From NCBI GenBank assembly GCA_030040315.1, contig JASHTY010000339.1, positions 1-36,414 on the forward strand: a stretch of DNA of 36,414 nt, read 5' to 3'. The notes under the pieces are model-generated. The model saw only the letters and a list, made by a program, of their open reading frames with translations. It did no database searches and had not been told where the DNA came from. Positions within the stretch are counted from its first letter, which is position 1; each line of letters opens with the position of its first letter. The stretch is from Terriglobia bacterium (GTDB lineage Bacteria > Acidobacteriota > Terriglobia > UBA7540). The translations under genes were made by a program, and so were the position numbers. Shown here one piece after another: positions 1 to 6,737 of the stretch.

Positions 1-70
1 TGGCAGGGATGCCGCCGAAGAGGCAGGATTCGACCGCCAGCGCGGAGCGGCCAATAAGCGCTTGGGATGG

Positions 71-3000
71 CTACCGCGGTGTGGTAGCACGAACTGCCAC
101 CAAGGTGTTGCCTGTAGCGTGAAGCTGCGATTGCAAATTCTGTAATTCGCTGCGTAAAGCCCGAACCTGGTCAAGCCACTGCTTTTGCTGGTCCTCCTGG
201 ACCTTTCTCTCTTCACTTTGTGCCTTGTCAAGCTGTGCCAGGCGCGTGGCCAGATCGCGAATCTCCGCTAGCTGGCGCGTGATGGCGTCCTGCTGATTCG
301 CAATGGTGCTCTGCTGGGCGTCGAGCGCGCGGCGCTGCTTCTGGACTTCGTTCAGTAGCATGGCGTTGACGAAGTGATAGCGCACGGTTTGGGGCAGCCC
401 GTCCTTGTCAAACAGTACGAGTTGCGGCGCGATTTTGGCGACTTCTTCGGCCACCAACCCATATTGGCGCGTCTGGTCTTTGTCCAGCTCCGGCTTGTAG
501 TAAAAGGATACCGGGCGCAGCTTCATCAGCAGTTCGCTTTCCGCGCCCATGTCCGTGATTGCGTGCTTATAGCGGCGCGAAGAGGTGGATGTGCCCAATT
601 TTTGGGAGCTGTCTACGAAGACCTCGACGCCGCTGCTGCTGGTTTCATTATATATGCCGGCAATGTAGGTCGCCGTTTGCGAAGTCCCGAGGCGAATCAC
701 ATCACTTTCGCTGCTCTCGCCGGAATTTCCGATGTAAATGTTGTAGCTGCCGGAGGACAATACATCGCCTGCGTTGGCACCAATCGCGATGTTGTTGCTT
801 CCACTCGTCAGGGCGCAGAGCGCGCAGCCGCCGAAGGCATCGTTCTGCACGCCCGTGGTGTTTTGATAAAGGGCGTCGCCGCCGAAGGCATCGTTACTGA
901 AGCCCGAAGTGTTGGCCTTTAGCGCCTGAAAGCCAAAGGCATCGTTGCCCCCGGAACTTCCATTATCGTTGTTCTGGAGAGCGTTATAGCCGAAGGCGGA
1001 GTTGTTGGCTCCCGTGGTATTGTCCTGGAGGGCAGAGGCACCGAAGGCGGAATTGTAGCTGCCGGTGACGCCGGTAGAACTATTGCCTTGCAACGCTTCA
1101 AAGCCGAACGCAGAGTTATCCGTCCCCGAGTTCTGATACCCCAGGGCGTACGCGCCAAACGCCGAATTGTCGTCGCCCCCCTGCGTCCCGGCGGGATTGC
1201 CAGACATCGCGTTGTTACCGAAGGCGGAATTGTTGTTGCCGGCAGGGATAAGAAACATCGCTGCGAACCCAAAAGCCGAGTTGTTGCTCGAAGTGGTCGA
1301 AGTGTAAAGGGCATCATAGCCAAATGCGGAGTTGCTAGAGCCCGTCGTATTCGCACCGAGGGCGGACACACCGAACGCGGAGTTGTCGCTCGCGTTGCTG
1401 AAGACGTTAGGGTCATTGTTGAATTGCAGGGCGTTGACGCCGAAGGCAGAATTGCCCCAGTTTTGGCTGTTATTCTGGAGAGCGTCCACGCCGAAGGCGG
1501 AATTCAGACTGCCAGTGTTATTGGCATTGAGTGCGCTATACCCGACTGCGGAGTCCGAACCGCCGGTAGTGTTATTATAGAGTGCGTTGATTCCGAATGC
1601 GGAGTTGCTCCCGCCTGTAGTGTTGGACAGAAGGGCGCTCGCACCGAAGGCTGCATTGTTACTGCCGGTAGTGTTGAACCACAGGGCATAGATACCGAAG
1701 GCGTCATTCGCTGAGCCGGTCGTGTTTGCGGCCAGCGCCCCTTGGCCGAATGCGGAGTTGCCACCACCGGTGGTGTTCTGGCCAAGCGTGTTGGCGCCAA
1801 AGGCATCGTTACCTGAGCCGGTCGTGTCTGCGAACAACGCCCCTGCGCCGAATGCGGAGATGCCATTGGCTGTGGTGGCGGAGTAGAGCGCTTGATAGCC
1901 GAAAGCGGAGTTGAGTGCGCCTGTCGTGTTGGAGTAGAGCGCCGTGGAGCCGAAGGCGGAATTGAAGCTTGCGGAGGTATTGGCATAAAGCGCGTTCCAC
2001 CCAAACCCTGAGTTTTGGTAACCCGTCGTGTTGCTTTGCAGCGTGCGGTCTCCAAATGCGTTGTTGTATGAGCCGGTCGTGTTGGCGACAAGCGCCGACC
2101 CGCCGAACGCCTCATTGAGCGTACCCGTGGTGTTGCCCTGCAAGGCTCCCGTACCGAAAGCGTTATTGCAGCAGCCGGTGGTGTTATCCAGCAGTGCGTT
2201 GACGCCGAACGCCGAACTGAAATTGGCCGTGGTGTTGTTATAAAGCGCATTACTGCCGACCGCGGTGTTCTGGGTTCCCGTGGTGTTCGTAAAAAGTGAG
2301 AAGGCGCCGACGGCCGTGTTGGACCCTCCGGTGCTGAACTGAAGGGCGCCACCACCAAAGGCGGAGTTTGCGAAAGACGTCGTGTTGGCTTGGAGCGCAT
2401 TAGCCCCAAAGGCCGCGTTAGATTGTCCGATAGTATTGGATTGGAGCGCGTGATATCCGAAGGCGCTATTAAAGTTGACCGTGTCCGCCTGCAAGGCGCC
2501 GACGCCAAAGGCCGTGAGGCTGCTGCCCGTGGTGTTCGATTGGAGAGCGGCCGTGCCGAAAGCCGCGTTGGACGAACCAGTCATGCTCAAATTCCCCGCC
2601 CCAGCGCCGACGAAGGTGTTCTGAGTGCCATAATTGTGCATGAAGGGTGTACCACCCAGGGAGATCACGCCCACAGTGGACGAGGTCGTATTGGGGAGAC
2701 TCAGCGTGCCGGCCAGAGTCAGGGTACCGTTGGTATCCACCATCATTTTGGGCGTCCCGCCCACGGCCGCACCGATCAATGTTTGCCCCGCGCCCGCTGA
2801 GGCCGGGTCCACGTAAAGCGGCCCCTGGCTGGCGCCGCTCCCAGTGGGCGCAGCGGTGAAAACGTTCTGTCCCGTGAAAGTGTTGGCGGCGCTCAAAACA
2901 CTGATTCCCGTAAGGTTCGTTCCACTGCCCATAAACGTCGTGGCCTGCACATTTCCGACCACGTCGAGCGTCTGCCCGGGGCTGTTCGTGCCGATTCCCA

Positions 3001-5740
3001 CCATCATGGGCTGTGTGCTGTCACCGAGCACAATGCAGTTGGAACAATTGACGAGGGCATTGGCGCCAATCGCCGCCGAGTTGTCCACCTCCGTGGAACC
3101 CGCCGGGCCGGAATTAGCACCGATGAACGTGTCATTCGATCCCGTGACGTTCGCATTCGCCGCAGTCTGAGTGACTCCTGCCTGATATCCGAATGCCGCG
3201 TTGTTCCCGCCCGTGGTGTTTGAGGAAAGTGCACTGGAGCCGACTGCAGTGTTGGTCCCTCCAGAGGTGTCAGCAGAAAGGGCGCTCCAGCCGAGAGCAG
3301 AGTTGTTCTGTCCCGTCAGGGTCAGGTTTCCGGCCGCATTTCCCAGGAAGGCATTATTAATTCCGAAGTTATGGAGGAATGGCGAGCCTCCCATTGTCAG
3401 TGCACCCACTGAGCCCGCCGACGTGTTGGGGAGGGCGAGAATTCCGCTCAGCGTCACGCTTCCGGCGGAGAAATTTCCGAAGGCGTCACGCGAAACCAGC
3501 GTGCTTGCCGTGTTGCCGGCCGTGGCGTTGGTCGAAACCGTTATCGTGCCATTCGCCCCAGACACACTTAGCCCGTTTGCCCCTGCCAGCGTCAGCGCAT
3601 CCGTCTGTCCATTGATTCCTCTCACCACGGCTCCCGCGGCGATATTTGCCGCGGTGATCCCGGCACTGGAGACTGTCACCGTGGGCGCTGAGGCAGTTCC
3701 TCCAATGGTGATGGAACTGTCTCCTGCGCTCACGCTGGTTACTGCTCCGGGAAAAGCCTGCCCGGAAGCGAATGTTAACTGGCCATTGTTGCCAATGGCG
3801 AGGCCCGTCTCCGCGGGAGTGTTGGCTCCCGAGGAAAAGAGCAGGTTAAAGGTGGCTCCTGCCCCTGGGGTGTTGTTTCCCACCGGCTCCGCTTGCCACA
3901 AGAAGTTCTGTGGCACGGGCGTTCCGGTTTCAGGGTTGAATACCGAGGCAGTCCACTGGAGGCCGTTTGAATTGAAGCCGCCGTTGGTCGTGGCCGCCCC
4001 CGTTGCGGGCAATACACTTCCGCCGGACTGAGTGAGCACGCCGCCAAAGCTGCCTGCGCCTGAGAAGATTCCGCTCGTGCCATTCAGGCTTCCGGTAAGC
4101 GTGCCGCCCGCGAGTTGCAGATACCGCGCGTCGGCCTGCGCGGTAGTGCTGTAACTTGCCGCCGCATTGCCGCCCAGCGCCAACGCGTTGGTGGCGGTTG
4201 CCGCCGTTGTTGCGCTGCCCGCGCTGCCGCTGATGTTTCCGTTGATCATGTTGCTGAACGTCGCGTTGCCCGTGAAAGTCTTGTTCCCACCAATGGACTG
4301 GCTGGTGGTCAGGTCCACGAAGTTCTGCGTGTTCGAGCCGGTGCCGCCGTTTGCCACTCCTACGATCCCGCTCAGGGTGATAACCGGACTCTGCCCGCTG
4401 CTGGCGGAAAGCGGTCCCGTGGCCGTGACCCCAAGAACTCCTGAGTTGCTCAGCGTCACGGCGCTCCCTAGAGCCACACTGCCGCCCCCGGCCAGACCCG
4501 TGCCCGCATGGATCGTCAACGAGGGATTGGTGAGTAGCGAATTCCCGATGCCTCCAGCGGTAATGCTGATGTTCGGCGTTGTCGACCCCTCGGAAACCGT
4601 TACGGGCGCGGTGCCGGTCACCTCCGAAACCGAGCCGCCTCCCCCACCGGGAAAGGTCTGCCCGGAGGCAAACGTGATCAGGCCGCTGCTCGCAATCGAA
4701 AGTCCCGTCTCTGACGGCGCGTCGGACCCGGAGAGGAATTGCAGGTTCAGAGTCGCGGAGGGGCTGGCCGTATTGTTATCCCCAGGCTCGGCTATCCAAC
4801 GAAATTGTTGCGGCACCGCCACTCCCGTCCCGCTGTTGAACGATGAAGCAACCAAGTCGATGGGGTTTGAATTGAAGCCCTGCGTGGCGGTGGCCGTGCT
4901 CAGCGCCGGCAACACGATGCCTCCGGCCGTCACTGCCCCGCTGAAAGTCCCAGCGGTCCCGCTCAGCGCAGCCCTGAAGTTTCCGGTGCCGTTCACGTCG
5001 AGAATGGACAGCGGGCTTGTTGTGGCGATCCCCACGTTACCCAGAGGGCTGATGAAGATCGGCGAATTCCCAATCGTCGAGTTGCCGGTGAACATGGCGG
5101 CGAAGTTCAGTGTGCCTGAGCCGGTGATGGCGCCTGCGTTGGACGTGCTCGCCGGCGGCTGAACCGGGTTAGGAGGCGGAAAGGATATTGGTGAGGGAAC
5201 GAGGGGGCTGCTCTCCAGCATCGCCGTGGCGCCGGGCGCGAGCATAAAGGCTGAGGGGGGGAGCCCTCCGAGGGTGTCGGCGTCGGCGGATTTTAACGCA
5301 TAGGGCACTGCCACGAGCAGCACGCGCGGCTGCTCCGCCGCACCCGGCAACTGTGGCTGTACCCCTAGCCACAGCGCTTTGCTACTGGAAAACAAATCCA
5401 GCGGCAAACCGTTCGGGGAATTCGATCCCAGTAGGGCCGTGTAGTGGCCTTGCTCGTCGAGCGCGAGGTTCTGGTTTTCCGTCCACAGCGGGTTGCCGCC
5501 TTCGGGCAGTTCGTAGAGCGAAAACGTGATCCCGATCAGGTTGGTGGGAACCTTACCTGCAAGATCCTTCACCGCCCCTGAGAACTTGATAAAGCGGGGA
5601 ATCGTTCCTGCTGAGGGTTGCGAAGCAGCAGGCGGATTCGAGCCGTTCGAGACACTGGAATCGGACTGCTGTGCCTGTAATCCGCAAGCAAAAAACAGCC
5701 ACCCTGTCACCGCCCAAAGTAATACGGACCCTCGGCGCAT
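71..5740 (-). CDS. Giant secreted repeat protein with C-terminal S74-type chaperone (TMF/tail-fiber family)
   Basis: 1889 residues. An N-terminal signal peptide (about 1-23, ending near LQAQ) predicts export. An Ala/Gly/Ser/Thr-rich beta-type region follows and contains an internal duplication of about 90 residues (roughly 270-370 and 570-670, both with FNSN, AEP.NNT and FASGQ.FPG). Next come about 34 tandem 17-residue units of the pattern xAFGxxALxxNTTGxxN. The C-terminus resembles the S74 intramolecular chaperone: Ser1720 and Lys1725 are five apart, as in the self-cleaving Ser-Lys dyad, followed by YGLVAEEV and a coiled coil of about 80 residues. I infer a trimeric fibrous surface or secreted protein matured by chaperone cleavage. 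No anchor or autotransporter barrel is visible. The ATG at 5738-5740 has an AAAGGG ribosome site 9 bases upstream. The 70 bases beyond the stop are too short to interpret. Ligand unknown. Confidence 0.85.
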   Translation of the reverse strand: MRRGSVLLWAVTGWLFFACGLQAQQSDSSVSNGSNPPAASQPSAGTIPRFIKFSGAVKDLAGKVPTNLIGITFSLYELPEGGNPLWTENQNLALDEQGHYTALLGSNSPNGLPLDLFSSSKALWLGVQPQLPGAAEQPRVLLVAVPYALKSADADTLGGLPPSAFMLAPGATAMLESSPLVPSPISFPPPNPVQPPASTSNAGAITGSGTLNFAAMFTGNSTIGNSPIFISPLGNVGIATTSPLSILDVNGTGNFRAALSGTAGTFSGAVTAGGIVLPALSTATATQGFNSNPIDLVASSFNSGTGVAVPQQFRWIAEPGDNNTASPSATLNLQFLSGSDAPSETGLSIASSGLITFASGQTFPGGGGGSVSEVTGTAPVTVSEGSTTPNISITAGGIGNSLLTNPSLTIHAGTGLAGGGSVALGSAVTLSNSGVLGVTATGPLSASSGQSPVITLSGIVGVANGGTGSNTQNFVDLTTSQSIGGNKTFTGNATFSNMINGNISGSAGSATTAATATNALALGGNAAASYSTTAQADARYLQLAGGTLTGSLNGTSGIFSGAGSFGGVLTQSGGSVLPATGAATTNGGFNSNGLQWTASVFNPETGTPVPQNFLWQAEPVGNNTPGAGATFNLLFSSGANTPAETGLAIGNNGQLTFASGQAFPGAVTSVSAGDSSITIGGTASAPTVTVSSAGITAANIAAGAVVRGINGQTDALTLAGANGLSVSGANGTITVSTNATAGNTASTLVSRDAFGNFSAGSVTLSGILALPNTSAGSVGALTMGGSPFLHNFGINNAFLGNAAGNLTLTGQNNSALGWSALSADTSGGTNTAVGSSALSSNTTGGNNAAFGYQAGVTQTAANANVTGSNDTFIGANSGPAGSTEVDNSAAIGANALVNCSNCIVLGDSTQPMMVGIGTNSPGQTLDVVGNVQATTFMGSGTNLTGISVLSAANTFTGQNVFTAAPTGSGASQGPLYVDPASAGAGQTLIGAAVGGTPKMMVDTNGTLTLAGTLSLPNTTSSTVGVISLGGTPFMHNYGTQNTFVGAGAGNLSMTGSSNAAFGTAALQSNTTGSSLTAFGVGALQADTVNFNSAFGYHALQSNTIGQSNAAFGANALQANTTSFANSAFGGGALQFSTGGSNTAVGAFSLFTNTTGTQNTAVGSNALYNNTTANFSSAFGVNALLDNTTGCCNNAFGTGALQGNTTGTLNEAFGGSALVANTTGSYNNAFGDRTLQSNTTGYQNSGFGWNALYANTSASFNSAFGSTALYSNTTGALNSAFGYQALYSATTANGISAFGAGALFADTTGSGNDAFGANTLGQNTTGGGNSAFGQGALAANTTGSANDAFGIYALWFNTTGSNNAAFGASALLSNTTGGSNSAFGINALYNNTTGGSDSAVGYSALNANNTGSLNSAFGVDALQNNSQNWGNSAFGVNALQFNNDPNVFSNASDNSAFGVSALGANTTGSSNSAFGYDALYTSTTSSNNSAFGFAAMFLIPAGNNNSAFGNNAMSGNPAGTQGGDDNSAFGAYALGYQNSGTDNSAFGFEALQGNSSTGVTGSYNSAFGASALQDNTTGANNSAFGYNALQNNDNGSSGGNDAFGFQALKANTSGFSNDAFGGDALYQNTTGVQNDAFGGCALCALTSGSNNIAIGANAGDVLSSGSYNIYIGNSGESSESDVIRLGTSQTATYIAGIYNETSSSGVEVFVDSSQKLGTSTSSRRYKHAITDMGAESELLMKLRPVSFYYKPELDKDQTRQYGLVAEEVAKIAPQLVLFDKDGLPQTVRYHFVNAMLLNEVQKQRRALDAQQSTIANQQDAITRQLAEIRDLATRLAQLDKAQSEERKVQEDQQKQWLDQVRALRSELQNLQSQLHATGNTLVAVRATTPR
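740..2566 (-). repeat. Tandem 51-bp coding repeats (17-residue AFG/NTTG units)
   Basis: Within the giant secreted protein the reading frame repeats every 51 bases. I count 34 units with a [AT]-[FV]-G-x-x-[AST]-[LM] core, followed by one IAIG unit. Most are exactly 17 residues; a few are 16, 19, 21 or 23. Units differ by many synonymous and non-synonymous changes, so the array is old or under diversifying selection rather than freshly expanded. The repeat resembles the head repeats of trimeric adhesins. Its regular composition also opens long artefactual frames on the other strand. Confidence 0.9.
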
Positions 5741-5838
5741 GGTACACCACCCTTTGGCATTCCGGTTGTTGGCTGCTAGGGATAGATTGGGGATCCAGTC
5801 GCAAGACTTGCTTCAACCCCCAAGTATCCAAGCGATGC

Positions 5839-6012
5839 TCAATGCTTCGCGCTCGGTGCACTAACTAACGCCCGGCTTCTTAATTGGTGGATGAGATTTC
5901 GATATGCCTCGAATTGCAGTTCTAGAGCGGCGTCAGAAAGTTCATCCCCAGCCTTCGGCCCACGGCTTTGCGGGATCTGCACCGTTAACGTCTGGTCCTT
6001 TTCTTCTCCCAT
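5839..6012 (-). CDS. Diverged second copy of the double-glycine-leader peptide
   Basis: A 57-residue frame from ATG at 6010-6012 to TGA at 5839-5841, preceded by an AAGGAAG ribosome site. It starts MGEEKD and contains ELSDAALE, matching MAEEKD and ELSDAAVE in the peptide at 6422-6601. The upstream noncoding DNA is also homologous to that of the other peptide, so the two arose by duplication. The Gly-Gly at the expected leader end is replaced by Glu-Ala, and the tail is unrelated and basic. It may no longer be a processed precursor, or it may be a decaying gene. The next gene downstream is the giant repeat protein. Expression is unproven. Confidence 0.5.
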   Translation of the reverse strand: MGEEKDQTLTVQIPQSRGPKAGDELSDAALELQFEAYRNLIHQLRSRALVSAPSAKH

Positions 6013-6182
6013 GGTTTTCTCTTCCTTAATGAGTTTCGAGCAAGGACTTTTCTTGTGCCCCGAAGAAATTGTCTATGACTACCCTCGGCATATAAATCGA
6101 ATAGTCCTTGCCCTTTATCACCAATATCGAAATTGAGAGGAAAAAGACGACAGGCTGGGCAAATTCTTGTTCAGACGGAACC

Positions 6183-6276
6183 TTACTGGTAAAACACGCA
6201 GGGGAAATTCCTGCTCGGGGCGACTTGGTTTAACGATTGCCGAAGTAGAAATTAAGCTTTGGGAAGGTTAGGATTC
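6183..6276 (-). pseudogene. Relic of the 3' end of the Ser/Thr kinase gene
   Basis: Read on the minus strand, this stretch aligns without gaps to the last ~31 codons of the kinase at 6738-9551. It keeps the counterparts of LPNAQF, LLRQSL and the final stop codon (TAA at 6183-6185), with many point changes. One Gln codon has become a premature TAA at 6252-6254. Weak similarity may continue to about 6300. It is the leftover of a tandem duplication and should not be translated as part of a kinase. Confidence 0.8.
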
Positions 6277-6357
6277 CTTCCGTTGTTCACTGCTGGGGGC
6301 TACGTTGGAAGTCTTGCTCCCCGATCACCGAGTAATGAGGCGATGTCCGATGCTTTA

Positions 6358-6393
6358 CCCTCAAGAGCGGAGGTTGTACGCCGCTCTTGAGGG
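6358..6393 (-). terminator. Perfect 13-bp hairpin downstream of the peptide gene
   Basis: Positions 6358-6370 and 6381-6393 are perfect reverse complements (arm CCCTCAAGAGCGG) around a 10-base loop. The hairpin lies 29 bases past the stop of the peptide gene at 6422, where a transcript from the sigma/kinase/peptide group would end. No U-tract follows, so it is not a classical intrinsic terminator. It could instead stabilise the 3' end or work with Rho. Confidence 0.55.
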
Positions 6394-6421
6394 AAGCGCG
6401 TGCTGTAGCTGAGGCTCAGTC

Positions 6422-6601
6422 TTATCCTTCGTATAGTTTCGGAGATGCGCAGTCTTGACGCATCGTAATGCTAAAGGAGTCGTGGATCGTGCCGCCTTGT
6501 ACCTGTTCCACCGCCGCGTCCGAAAGCTCACCCTCGGCCTGCGGCGTTACCCCTTTCTGGCCCTGAGTTCCGCTAACAATCTTGTCCTTTTCTTCTGCCA
6601 T
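6422..6601 (-). CDS. Small precursor-like peptide with double-glycine leader
   Basis: 59 residues starting MAEEKDK. The ATG at 6599-6601 follows a strong AGGGAGG ribosome site 7 bases upstream; a longer in-frame start at 6637 lacks this support. The segment ELSDAAVEQVQGG fits the double-glycine leader consensus: counting back from Gly37, Leu is -12, Ser -11, Val -7, Val -4 and Gly -2/-1. Cleavage there would release a 22-residue C-terminal product with one Cys and several Ser/Thr. Such leaders are normally cut by C39-peptidase ABC exporters and precede bacteriocins, pheromones or RiPP cores. No exporter or modification enzyme lies in this window. It sits 136 bases downstream of the Ser/Thr kinase in the same orientation, so co-transcription is likely. 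The function of the product is unknown. Confidence 0.65.
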   Translation of the reverse strand: MAEEKDKIVSGTQGQKGVTPQAEGELSDAAVEQVQGGTIHDSFSITMRQDCASPKLYEG

Positions 6602-6737
6602 GGTTTTTCCTCCCTGATTTGATTCGAACAAGGGCATTTCTCTTGTCCCGAGGTTAATTAGTCTTTGCCCCTTATCATCAATATCGAAATCAGGGGGAAA
6701 AAAACGACAGGCTGGGAGAATTTTCTTAGACGAGGCA

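Noticed and set aside
3201-5162. Two long plus-strand frames (276 and 331 codons) opposite the giant secreted protein
   Set aside because: They mirror the Ala/Gly/Thr-rich repeat protein in another frame, giving Pro/Val/Leu-rich low-complexity products with no ribosome sites.
71-5740. Interpreting the giant fibre protein as part of a prophage
   Set aside because: It has a signal peptide and its neighbours are a sigma factor and kinase; no capsid, tail, integrase or lysis gene is present.
5891-6136. 81-codon plus-strand frame over the duplicated peptide region
   Set aside because: It is antisense to the peptide paralog, which has a ribosome site and a homolog; this frame has neither.
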